Origin: Neopusillimonas aromaticivorans
Lineage (GTDB): Bacteria; Pseudomonadota; Gammaproteobacteria; Burkholderiales; Burkholderiaceae_B
Length of the DNA stretch: 64,000 bases
Assembly: GCF_030344915.1 (NCBI RefSeq)
Contig: NZ_CP128233.1
Coordinates: forward strand, 1,860,001 to 1,924,000
Direction of reading: 5' to 3'
Shown here: positions 56,279 to 64,000 of the stretch, in pieces
Layout of the letters: each line of letters starts with the position of its first letter
How positions within the stretch are numbered: position 1 is the first letter of the stretch
Program-made: the position numbers and the translations under genes
The notes under the pieces: generated by a model
Database searches by the model: none
The model's input: the letters and a program-made list of their open reading frames with translations, nothing else
What the model was told of the DNA's origin: nothing

Positions 56279-56972
56279 GCGCGGGCCTCTTCACCCCGGG
56301 TAATCTCTGCGCGCATCGCGTCGATAATCTTCCGGTAATCGGGTTGGCCAAAAATGGCAGAGCCGGCTACAAATGTGTCAGCCCCTGCGGCACGAATGTC
56401 GGCAATGTTGTTCACCTTGACTCCGCCGTCCACTTCCAGATAAATGGACTGCCCCCATTGTTTTGCCAGGCGTCTATTTTCTGGCGTGCCTCGGCCAGTT
56501 TGGTCAGGGTGTTGGCAATGAAGCTTTGTCCGCCAAAGCCTGGGTTGACCGACATCAGCAAAATGATGTCCAGCTTGTCCATGACGTAGTCCATCCATTG
56601 CAGTGATGTGGCCGGGTTGAAGACAAGCCCGGCCTTGCAACCATGGTCCCGGATCAGGGACAGCGTGCGGTCCGGGTGACGCGAGGCTTCAGGGTGGAAT
56701 GTGATGATGTCGGCCCCGGCTTTGGCGAATTGCGGGATAATGTCGTCAACCGGTTCGACCATCAGGTGGACATCAATCGGGGCTGTCGTGTGGGGGCGTA
56801 TGGCCTCACAGACCATGGGGCCGATTGTCAGGTTGGGAACATAATGGTTGTCCATGACATCAAAATGGATCCAGTCTGCGCCGGCATCGACGACATTGCG
56901 CACTTCTTCGCCCAAGCGGGCAAAATCAGCCGACAGCAGGCTGGGTGCGATACGGGTGGTGGTTGTAGGCAT
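56275..56972 (-). CDS. rpe: ribulose-phosphate 3-epimerase (one frameshift)
   Basis: Interconverts ribulose-5-phosphate and xylulose-5-phosphate in the pentose phosphate pathway. Start 56972 (MPTTTTRIAPSLLSADFARL), with AGAAGG upstream. WIHFDVMDNHYVPNLTIGP and DVHLMVEPVD hold metal-binding residues, and ILLMSVNPGFGGQSFI the phosphate site. Near 56461 one A is missing; restored, DAWQKQWGQSIYLEVDGGVK follows, with the second catalytic Asp. About 232 residues. Divergent from apaG. Confidence 0.94.
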
Positions 56973-57062
56973 GATTTTTTTAACCTTCTGGTGGTTCCGG
57001 ATCATTCTCCGGCAAACATATGACATTATTGCAGGCGCACACGTTGTCTCACGGAATTTCCC

Positions 57063-57436
57063 ATGAAGCCTTATGACCTGAGCATTTCCGTTACACCGCA
57101 ATATCTGGCTGAGCAGTCTGACCCCGATAAAAACCGCTTCGTGTTTGCCTACACCGTTCGTATTACCAATAACGGCCAGCATGCGGCCCAGGTGATCAGC
57201 CGCCACTGGGTGATTACCGATGCGCGCCAGAACGTGCAGGAAGTCAGGGGTTAGGTGTTGTGGGCCAGCAACCCCTGCTTGCACCGGGTGCAAGCTTTGA
57301 ATACACCAGCGGTTGTCCGTTACCTACACCATTCGGCACCATGAAAGGCTCATACCATTGCGTTGGCGATAATGGCATTCCTTTCGAAGCTGACATTCCC
57401 GAGTTCGTCCTGGCCATGCCGCGTACACTGCATTGA
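57063..57436 (+). CDS. apaG: ApaG (Co2+/Mg2+ efflux-associated) family protein (one frameshift)
   Basis: Small FnIII-like protein of ~124 residues of unclear role; the name comes from its link to ApaH. It starts MKPYDLSISVTPQYLAEQSD and RFVFAYTVRITNNG, ISRHWVITD. One base missing near 57253 (T or A beside GGTTAGG) converts the in-frame TAG into sense; the corrected frame reads GVVGQQPLLAPGASFEYTSG and GTMKGSYHCV, both family signatures. Stop at 57436. Divergent from rpe; the spacer is 90 bases. Confidence 0.9.
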
Positions 57437-57470
57437 AATTGTACTGGCCGTTGCTTACTTTTAGCTGACC

Positions 57471-58755
57471 ATGAAAAAACGTTTCCTCCCTTTGCTGTTG
57501 GTGCTGCTGGCTGCCTGCAGCACGCTTCCCCGAGGCTCCCGTCGTCCCGGCTCCCGGAACAGAGCCGGTTCCCGATATTGCATCCCGTCCGTTGCAGGTG
57601 CCCGATCTGTCTGTTTTGCGTGAAACCCAGGTGCGCCCGTTGTCGGGCCGGTTTCAGTCAGTGACCTGGGCTGCGCTGCCGGGCTGGGCTGATGATGATC
57701 TGGCTTCAGTCTGGAAAGGGCTGGTCAATAATTGCAAGGGTTTGATGCGGCCAGTATCCGGTTCCCTGGCCCTTCCCGCCCGGGCGGCACCGCGCGCCTG
57801 GCATGGTGTTTGTCTGCAGGTTCAGCAAGCCGGTGTGCCTGAAACCGCCCAGCCCGATACCCAATGGGTGCGTGAGTTCATCCAGACGCATTTGCAACCC
57901 TGGCGTTTGCTTGACGGCAGTGGCCAGCTTGCCCGCAATACCGTTACGGGGTACTACGAACCGATGATCCGCGCGTCACGCGCCCGCGGTGGCGAGTATC
58001 AATGGCCGTTGTATGCGGCTCCCGACGACCTGCTGACCATTGATCTCGGGGCGGTTTACCCCGAACTCGCGGGCAAACGTGTTCGTGGCAAGCTCGAAGG
58101 CAAGCGGGTTGTGCCTTACGATACCCGGGCCCAGATCGTGTCGGGCGCCAGGCAGCCGCCGGTCATTGTCTGGGCACAAGATCCGGTTGAGGCGTTTTTC
58201 CTGCAAATTCAAGGCTCCGGGCGTGCCGTCTTGCCCAATGGCGAAACGATCCGTCTGGCCTACGCCGATCACAACGGTCGCCCGTATGCATCCATCGGTC
58301 GATGGTTGGCCGACAAGGGTGAAATGCCTCTGGCGCAAACGTCCATGCAAAACATCAAGGCCTGGGCCCAGCGTAATCCGGCACGTATTCAGGAAATGCT
58401 CAACGCCAATCCTGCCATGGTGTTTTTCCGTGAGGAAGCCATTCCAGACGTCGAGCTTGGGCCCAAAGGCGCCTATGGTATTCCACTGATTGGCGGGCGG
58501 GCGGTTGCCATTGATCCTGCGTTTGTACCGTTGGGTAGCCTGGTGTATCTATCCACAACCTTGCCGGCCTCGCAGCAGCCGTTGCGCCGCCTGATGTTCG
58601 CTCAAGACACCGGCGCTGCCATCAAGGGCGCGGCGCGCACCGACTTTTATTGGGGAACCGGTGAGGCCGCTGGAAATCAGGCCGGTCGCATGAAGCAAAC
58701 CGGTGAAATGTGGGTGCTGTGGCCGAAGCAGGCCGGTGCGCCATCAGCCCGATGA
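57471..58755 (+). CDS. mltA: membrane-bound lytic murein transglycosylase A (one frameshift)
   Basis: Outer-membrane lipoprotein that cleaves peptidoglycan. The N-terminus MKKRFLPLLLVLLAACSTLP has a lipobox (LAAC). The C run near 57528-57531 must change by one or two bases to reach PVVPAPGTEPVPDI and the long frame from about 57540. The MltA domain includes VTGYYEPMI, IQGSGRAVLPNGETIRLAYA and the 3D domain with VAIDPAFVPLGSLVY and FAQDTGAAIKGAARTDFYWG, whose last Asp is catalytic. About 428 residues. The stop overlaps the next start by four bases. Confidence 0.92.
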
Positions 58756-59921
58756 GTCGCGAATCTGTCGTCGTATGCGGGGCGGGGCTGGTGGGGCTGG
58801 CCAGCGCACTTGCGTTGGCACGGGCCGGCTTCGATACTACCCTGGTGGGGCCTGTTCGCGACTTGCCTGTGCCGGTCCCCGGCAAGTTTGGTGCACGGGT
58901 CTATGCCATTTCGCCGGCCAGCCAGCGGTTTTTGTCAGATCTGGGTGTCTGGGACATGCTCGATCCGGCCCGTATTACGCCGGTCGAAGCCATGCAGGTC
59001 TATGGCGATGCGAGTGGTCATGTACACCTGAATGCCTGGCAGGCTGCGCAAACAACGCTAACCTGGATACTCGAATCCGATGAGATCGAGCGCGTGTTGC
59101 GCCAGGCCGTCCGATTGTTTCGTGTGAACTGGTGCCCCGATCATTTCCATCAATCGAGTTCAGGCCGTGTGGTGACGTCATCCGGTCAAACCCTGCCGGC
59201 TGGTCTGGTGATCGGGGCCGATGGTGCCCGTTCACCCGTTCGCGAATCCGCCGGTATACGCCATCATTCGCGTCCCTACGGTCACTCTGGTGTCGTCACT
59301 CACCTTACGGTGCAGCGACCCCATCAAGGTACAGCGTTCCAGTGGTTTACGTCCGATGGGGTCATCGCTTTTTTACCCATGCCCGACACGCCCGAGGGGC
59401 ATCAGGTTTCGCTGGTTTGGTCCATGCCGCAAGAGCAGGCCGAGGCCCTGATGGCCAAAGCGCCCGATGATCAGGCGCTTTGGCTCGAATCTCACCTGGC
59501 ACCGGTATGCAGTGGTTTTTTCGGTGATGTCCACGTACGTAGTTCCGTGTTTTCGTTTCCGCTGTTCGTTGAGCACAGCGATATGGTTGCGCCGGGCATT
59601 GCCCTGGTGGGCGATGCGGCGCATCGTGTTCATCCGCTTGCCGGTCAAGGCCTGAACCTTGGGCTGGGCGATGTTCAGGAACTCTTGCGGGTACTGGCGT
59701 CTAAAGAAGCATATCGTGATGTAGGTGACATGCGCGTATTGTCGCGCTATCGCCGAGCCCGGGCCGAGCCCGTGCTGGCCATGCGCGCAGTCACCGATGG
59801 GCTGCACCGTCTTTTTGCCATTCAATCGCCTCCGGTCATGCTGGCGCGCAATCTAGGCATGACTCTGGTTGATCGTTTGCCGTTTCTGAAGCGGCGTCTT
59901 ATTGACGGGGCGTCACGCTAG
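58752..59921 (+). CDS. UbiH/UbiF/VisC-family FAD-dependent hydroxylase
   Basis: Intact, 389 residues. The dinucleotide motif VVCGAGLVGLASALALARAG, the DG motif VIGADGARSPVRE and the second FAD motif LVGDAAHRVHPLAGQGLNLGLGD (quoted in part: GDAAHRVHPLAGQGLNLG) are all clear. Such enzymes hydroxylate the ubiquinone ring. Which position it modifies cannot be read from sequence; UbiH or UbiF activity is likely. It starts by overlapping the mltA stop (ATGA) and is followed by dsbC, an order found in Bordetella-like genomes. Confidence 0.88.
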   Translation: MSRESVVVCGAGLVGLASALALARAGFDTTLVGPVRDLPVPVPGKFGARVYAISPASQRFLSDLGVWDMLDPARITPVEAMQVYGDASGHVHLNAWQAAQTTLTWILESDEIERVLRQAVRLFRVNWCPDHFHQSSSGRVVTSSGQTLPAGLVIGADGARSPVRESAGIRHHSRPYGHSGVVTHLTVQRPHQGTAFQWFTSDGVIAFLPMPDTPEGHQVSLVWSMPQEQAEALMAKAPDDQALWLESHLAPVCSGFFGDVHVRSSVFSFPLFVEHSDMVAPGIALVGDAAHRVHPLAGQGLNLGLGDVQELLRVLASKEAYRDVGDMRVLSRYRRARAEPVLAMRAVTDGLHRLFAIQSPPVMLARNLGMTLVDRLPFLKRRLIDGASR

Positions 59922-60002
59922 CGTGTCATGGGGGCAGTATTCAAAGGCGGGTGCCTTCTCTTTTAAAAGCCCTTGTGTGTTCAGTTTATTTTCGGAGTCA
60001 TC

Positions 60003-60923
60003 ATGTCATTTGTTTTTCGTCGTCGGGTCGCTATGCTGGCCCTGGCCGTTTCAGGGGCCGTGGCCGGTCTGGCGCATGCGCAGGCCGTGCCGGGGGCTGC
60101 CCCTGCAGTGGCCGAGAGTGCATCAGCAGGCCAGGATGCTGCAGGGCTCGCTTCTCCGGGTGTCGCGGTACCTGCTCCCCAGGGTGATTCCGCGTCAGCC
60201 TCATCCGGCCCTTCAGCGTCCGGCGAGTCGTCGCTGGCGCAGGTCGCCCTGGCTGTGCCGAAAGCCTCTGTTGCTCAAGTCAAAGGGCGTTTTGAAACCC
60301 GTTTTCCCGGCATTGAAATCGCCGCCGTGCGCGAGACCCCATTTCCTGGGCTTTTCGAGGTTCAGGTCGGCATGGATTTGCTCTACAGTGACGCTGATGT
60401 CAGTTATGTGATGCAGGGGTCCCTTATTGATGCCCAGTCTCGTGTTGATCTGACTTCGGCACGTCTGGTCGAACTGTCTCAGGTGCCTTTCGATCAGTTG
60501 CCTCTGGACAAGGCCATCAAGCAGGTCAAGGGGAATGGCGAGCGTGTACTGGTGGCGTTTGAGGATCCGAATTGCGGCTATTGCAAGCGTTTGCACGAAA
60601 CCCTGAACGAAGTTGATAACGTGACGGTCTACACCTTGCTGTACCCGATCTTGTCCCCCGACTCCAAAGACAAGTCGCGTAACATCTGGTGTGCTCCCGA
60701 CCGCGTTGCGGCCTGGCGCAACTGGATGCTTGATGGGGTTGTGCCACCCGAGGCTCAGTGTGAAACGCCTATTGAAGACATCGCCGCTTTGGGTCGTCAA
60801 ATGACCATTCGGGGTACACCAGCCCTGTTCTTTGCCGATGGCTCGAGGGTCAATGGTGCCATGCCTTTGACGGCGCTGGTTGAAAAGCTGGACTCGGTCC
60901 ATCAGGCCTTGGCCAAGAAATAA
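60003..60923 (+). CDS. dsbC: thiol:disulfide interchange protein DsbC
   Basis: Periplasmic disulfide isomerase. Intact, 306 residues. Signal peptide ends near AHAQ (residue 27). Residues ~28-78 are an Ala/Ser/Pro-rich low-complexity stretch not usual in DsbC, followed by the dimerisation domain and the thioredoxin domain with C191-G-Y-C194 in FEDPNCGYCKRLHE. A second pair of Cys (WCAPDR and AQCETP) matches the structural disulfide. The cis-Pro loop is RGTPALFFADG. Start 60003, after the UbiH-like gene by 81 bases. Confidence 0.93.
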   Translation: MSFVFRRRVAMLALAVSGAVAGLAHAQAVPGAAPAVAESASAGQDAAGLASPGVAVPAPQGDSASASSGPSASGESSLAQVALAVPKASVAQVKGRFETRFPGIEIAAVRETPFPGLFEVQVGMDLLYSDADVSYVMQGSLIDAQSRVDLTSARLVELSQVPFDQLPLDKAIKQVKGNGERVLVAFEDPNCGYCKRLHETLNEVDNVTVYTLLYPILSPDSKDKSRNIWCAPDRVAAWRNWMLDGVVPPEAQCETPIEDIAALGRQMTIRGTPALFFADGSRVNGAMPLTALVEKLDSVHQALAKK

Positions 60924-61016
60924 AACCGGGCCTTGGGCCAATTCAATACAACTCAAAAACACGACCCGCTCCATTGATTTATTCGTGAACTCCAGGTGAT
61001 CTCTGAACGTCTGGGG

Positions 61017-61981
61017 TCACGGCTGATGGTGGTATCCGGTTTCTGTTTGCGCAGCGTCTTCGGGTGCTGCCCTGATCCCTTCAGAGAACAGGTTGAAAAT
61101 CAGTTTTCGCAGCCACTGATTTCCGGGTTCTTTATGGAATTTGGCATGCCAGAACAGATTGATGCCGAATTTCGGCAAGGGCAGGGGTGGTTTACGTAGG
61201 TCAGGTTAAACGGCTCGGCATATTGGCGAGCGTACAGCTCGGGTACGCTCGCAATCAGGTCGGTTGTGGCAATAATGTGGCCCACGCCAACAAAGTGCGG
61301 CACCATCAAGCGTACCTTGCGTTTGGCGGCATAACTGTTGTCGATGATTTCATCGATTTTTGTGTGTCCGGTTCCCGCTGACACGACTTGTACATGCTCA
61401 TGTTCAAAAAAATGGTCTTTCGAAACTGCTTCCCCGTCCAGCGGGTGTCCGCGGCGCATCAGGCAGACGTGCTTTTGCATGAACAGGCGTTGCTGGAAAA
61501 AACCTGTTTTCAGTTGCGGTAGCAGGCCGATGGCCAGGTCAACATGGCCAGCCTCAAGTTCATCGCCCAGACTGTCGTGCGAGTTTCGCACCGTGTTTAT
61601 GGTAATGCCGGGCGCGACAGACTTCAGTGCGTGCATCAATTCTGGCAGCATGGTGATTTCGCCCAGGTCGGTCATGGCCACCACGAACTTGCGCTGGCTG
61701 GTAGCCGGGGCGAACGATGCACGCTGGTTCAGGGTTTCGTGCAAGGTGCTCAGGGCATAGGAAATTGGCTCGGCCAGCAGCGCGGCATACGGCGTTGGCT
61801 CCATGCCTTTCGAGGTGCGGATAAACAGCTCATCACCTGTGAGGGTACGCAGTCGCTTCAGCGCATTGCTGACTGCGGGTTGCGTCAGAGTGAGTTTCGC
61901 AGCGGCACCGGAAACACTGCGTTCGGTCAGCAGGTAGTTAAAGACCACCAGCAGGTTCAGGTCGATATCTTTCAGATCCAT
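61017..61981 (-). CDS. nagR: NahR/NagR-type LysR regulator (one frameshift)
   Basis: Close in layout and wording to salicylate-responsive NahR/NagR: MDLKDIDLNLLVVFNYLLTER, LTLTQPAVSNALKRLR and GMEPTPYAALLAEP. The effector domain follows, with LAIGLLPQLKTGFFQQRLF. One C is missing near 61186; restored, PLPLPKFGINLFWHAKFHKE gives the conserved C-terminus and the stop at 61017. About 321 residues. Divergent from nagAa; inducers are expected to be salicylate or related aromatic acids. The symbol rests on similarity and position only. Confidence 0.85.
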
Positions 61982-61994
61982 TATTCATAAAATT

Positions 61995-62048
61995 TATAGA
62001 TTTAATTCACAGTATTCTATAGGTTAATTAAGGCTCGCTCGCTATACT
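61995..62048 (+). promoter_or_regulatory. NagR operator and nagAa promoter
   Basis: TATAGA-N15-TCTATA (61995-62021) is a 6-bp inverted repeat that overlaps ATTCAC (62005-62010), the first half of the reported NahR site. A -10 box TATACT lies at 62043-62048, with no good -35, as expected for an activator-dependent promoter. Confidence 0.55.
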
Positions 62049-62087
62049 CCATTTACATTACAGAATTCGAAAACAGCGAGACGAATC

Positions 62088-63072
62088 ATGGAGTTGTCTA
62101 TCCAGCCTTTGGGCCGGACTTTGTCTGCCGAGCCCGGCGCCAACCTGCTTGAAGTGCTTCAGGCCAACCAGATTCCGGTGTCATACAGTTGTATGGCGGG
62201 GCGGTGTGGTACCTGTCGCTGCAAAGTGCTCAAAGGCCAAGTGCTTGAGTCCGGCCTCGAAACCACGTTGACCAATCCGCATGCCGACAACTATGTTCTG
62301 GCTTGCATGAGTACACTGACCGAGCCCTGCACGATTGAAATTCCAGAACCTGATGAGGTCGTCACTCATCCGGCGCGCATTATCAAGGCCACCGTGGTGT
62401 CGGTTGACGATGCCACGCACGATATCAAACGCATTGTCATGAAGCCGGCCAAGCCGCTGGAGTTCTCGCCCGGCCAATACGCTACCCTGCAGTTCACACG
62501 CGACCATATCCGGCCCTATTCCATGGCCGGCCTGCATACCGATGAACACCTTGAGTTTCATGTGCGTCTGGTGCCCGAAGGGCGGGTCAGCGGTTACATC
62601 GCCGAGACGCTCAAGCCCGGTGACAGCGTCAGGGTTACGGGTCCTTTGGGTACGGCGTATTTGCGCCGCAAGCATGAAGGGCCGATATTGTGCATTGCAG
62701 GGGGTACGGGCCTGGCGCCTGTGCTGTCGATCATTCGTGGTGCGCTCGAGGGGGCATGACGAATCCGGTTCATGTGTATTTCGGGGTTCGTTCCAAAGAC
62801 GATGTGTATGGTCTTGAAGCGTTGCAGGCGCTGCAGGCCCGTTTCCCAATCTTGAGGTTCATGTGGTGGTCACGGTGGGCGAGGCCGCTCCGGGGCAGCG
62901 CAGCGGTTTGGTTACCGATGCCGTTGAGGCAGACTGGCCTTCACTGGACGGTTTCCGCGTTTATTTATGTGGTTCCCCACCGATGGTGGATGCCGCAACC
63001 CTTCTGGTAACTCGTAAAGGTGTGCCGGCAGACCATGTGTATGCCGACGCGTTTTATGCCAGTGCCAGCTGA
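62088..63072 (+). CDS. nagAa: aromatic-ring hydroxylase ferredoxin-NAD(P)+ reductase, NahAa/NagAa type (two frameshifts)
   Basis: Electron-transfer component for a Rieske oxygenase. The N-terminal plant-type [2Fe-2S] domain has cysteines at 35, 40, 43 and 73 (SCMAGRCGTCRC and LACMS). The FAD domain has FSPGQYATLQF and RPYSMAG, and the NAD domain GGTGLAPVLSIIRGAL. One G is missing near 62754 and one C/A-run base near 62849; the joined C-terminus reads MTNPVHVYFGVRSKDDVY, then AYADAFY-like HVYADAFYASAS. About 329 residues, matching NahAa/NagAa. Confidence 0.9.
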
Positions 63073-63099
63073 CCGATATTGATTTGCAAGGAGAGGATG

Positions 63100-64000
63100 A
63101 TGAGCACTAGCGCTGACAGTTTCCCCCGCGACCCGCAGTGGGAGGGGATGGCACCAGTCGGATCCCGTTCTGGGTTTATACCGATAACGATATTTACAAG
63201 AAAGAACTTGAACGCCTGTTCTACAAAAACCATTGGTGTTATGTAGGGCTTGAGGCCGAGGTGCCCAATCCGGGTGATTTCAAGCGCACTTTCATTGGCG
63301 AACGCTCGGTCATCATGACGCGTGATGCCGAGGGTGGCATCAATGTGGTGGAAAACGTCTGTGCTCACCGGGGCATGCAGTTTGTACGCGAACGTACCGG
63401 CAATACCAAAGAGCTGGTTTGTGCATATCATCAATGGAATTACAGCCTGAAAGGTGACCTGCAGGGCGTTCCGTTTTTGCGGGGTGTCAAAAAAGACGGC
63501 CAGGTTCATGGTGGTATGCCCAAAGACTTCAAGACCAAAGAGCATGGTTTGACCAAACTGAAGGTTGCCACGCGCGGGGGCGTTGTTTTTGCATCGTTCG
63601 ACCATGATGTTGTGCCGTTTGAAGAGTTTCTGGGCCCTGAAATCCTCCAGTACTTTGATCGCCTGTTCAATGGCCGCAAGCTGCATATTCTGGGCTATAA
63701 CCGCCAGCGTATTCCGGGTAACTGGAAGCTTATGCAGGAAAACATCAAAGACCCTTACCATCCGGGCTTGTTGCACACCTGGTTCGTAACTTACGGTCTG
63801 TGGCGCGCCGACAATAAATCAGCATTGCGCATGGACGAACACAATCGCCACGCGGCCATGATTTCCACGCGTGGCAACGCCGGTGCCAAGAATGAAGTCA
63901 CGCAGGGTGTCACATCATTCAAAGAAGGGATGCAGGTCCAGGACAAGCGTTTGCTGGACATCGTCCATGAAGACTGGTGGGGTGAGCCCACCGCAGTCAT
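63100..64000 (+). CDS. nagG: Rieske aromatic-ring oxygenase large subunit, NagG-like (partial, one frameshift)
   Basis: Continues past the window end. Two ATGs are adjacent (63097, 63100); AAGGAGAGG at 63088-63096 favours the second. One G is missing near 63147-63150; restored, GDGTSRIPFWVYTDND begins the main frame. The Rieske site is CAHRGMQF...CAYHQWNY (C-x-H...C-x2-H) near residue 90. ENIKDPYHPGLLHTWF carries the mononuclear-iron His ligands (D-x-x-H-x4-H). In the nag operon of Ralstonia U2 the order nagAa-nagG-nagH is the salicylate 5-hydroxylase, and the similarity is to NagG; anthranilate-type oxygenases are an alternative. Confidence 0.82.

Noticed and set aside
60908..60960. GGGCCTTGGGCC after dsbC as a terminator
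   Set aside because: The repeat is partly direct, the stem is short, and no T run follows.
1..64000. Mass pseudogenisation, as in a host-restricted Bordetella-like genome
   Set aside because: Breaks are single-base and mostly at homopolymers, hit essential genes, and no IS elements or large deletions accompany them. Sequencing error explains it better.

Overview
The window is about 57-58% GC by eye, gene-dense, and reads as the chromosome of a betaproteobacterium of the Burkholderiales, most likely family Alcaligenaceae (Bordetella/Pusillimonas-like). This is judged from the proteins: a single-cysteine DksA, a Baf-type CoaX pantothenate kinase, a cytochrome b with PVWY in place of PEWY, an HslV with a short propeptide, and the runs dacA-dat-ybeD-lipB-lipA and lpxL-lpxL-dapF-DUF484-xerC. 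The genus is a guess. No rRNA, tRNA, insertion sequence, phage or CRISPR array was seen.

Layout. 1-2189 (minus): ubiquinol-cytochrome c reductase petABC. 2317-11880: mscL, a NIF3 protein, a polyol-dehydrogenase-like gene, galE, LPS-core genes waaC and waaA, galU, coaX, birA and a hydrolase. 12044-17208: D-Ala-D-Ala carboxypeptidase, D-amino acid aminotransferase, ybeD, lipoate genes lipB/lipA, cobalamin adenosyltransferase and a CusF-like protein. 17294-23843: a LysR regulator divergent from a CoA-thioester catabolic cluster (FAD monooxygenase, 3-hydroxyacyl-CoA dehydrogenase, enoyl-CoA hydratase, acyl-CoA dehydrogenase, ABC binding protein). 24023-26590: hslVU behind a heat-shock promoter, then dksA. 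26627-31329: a zinc locus (COG0523 GTPase, zur, Zur operator, small membrane ORF, znuCBA). 31357-35680 (minus): lpxL-lpxL-dapF-DUF484-xerC. 35748-40096: the methyl cycle, with a SAM-II-like element before metK and an SAH riboswitch before ahcY, then metF. 40164-50934: ygfA, slt, cca, a MidA-type methyltransferase, wrbA, pirin, a LysR gene, an RNA helicase and ung. 50942-56972 (minus): rpe-gph-trpL-trpE-trpG-trpD-trpC-HIT-ung, with a readable trp attenuator. 57063-60923: apaG, mltA, a UbiH-family hydroxylase and dsbC. 61017-64000: a NahR/NagR-type regulator divergent from nagAa and nagG (salicylate 5-hydroxylase type), cut by the window end.

The dominant oddity is technical. About 60 single-base frameshifts interrupt roughly 40 genes, essential ones included. 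Nearly all are one base too few in a G, C, A or T run, and in every case the other frame continues the same protein family. I read this as base-calling undercalls in a long-read or flow-type assembly, not gene decay, and I annotate each such gene across its full reconstructed span as a CDS with the shift noted. Coordinates of such genes are those of the sequence as given.

The regulatory layer is unusually readable: two riboswitch-like leaders for the methyl cycle, a ribosome-mediated trp attenuator with a Trp-rich leader peptide, a sigma-32 promoter for hslVU, a Zur palindrome, LysR-type operators and several intrinsic terminators. The two catabolic loci, a salicyl-CoA/aminobenzoyl-CoA-type monooxygenase cluster and a nag-type salicylate 5-hydroxylase operon, suggest an organism that degrades substituted benzoates.
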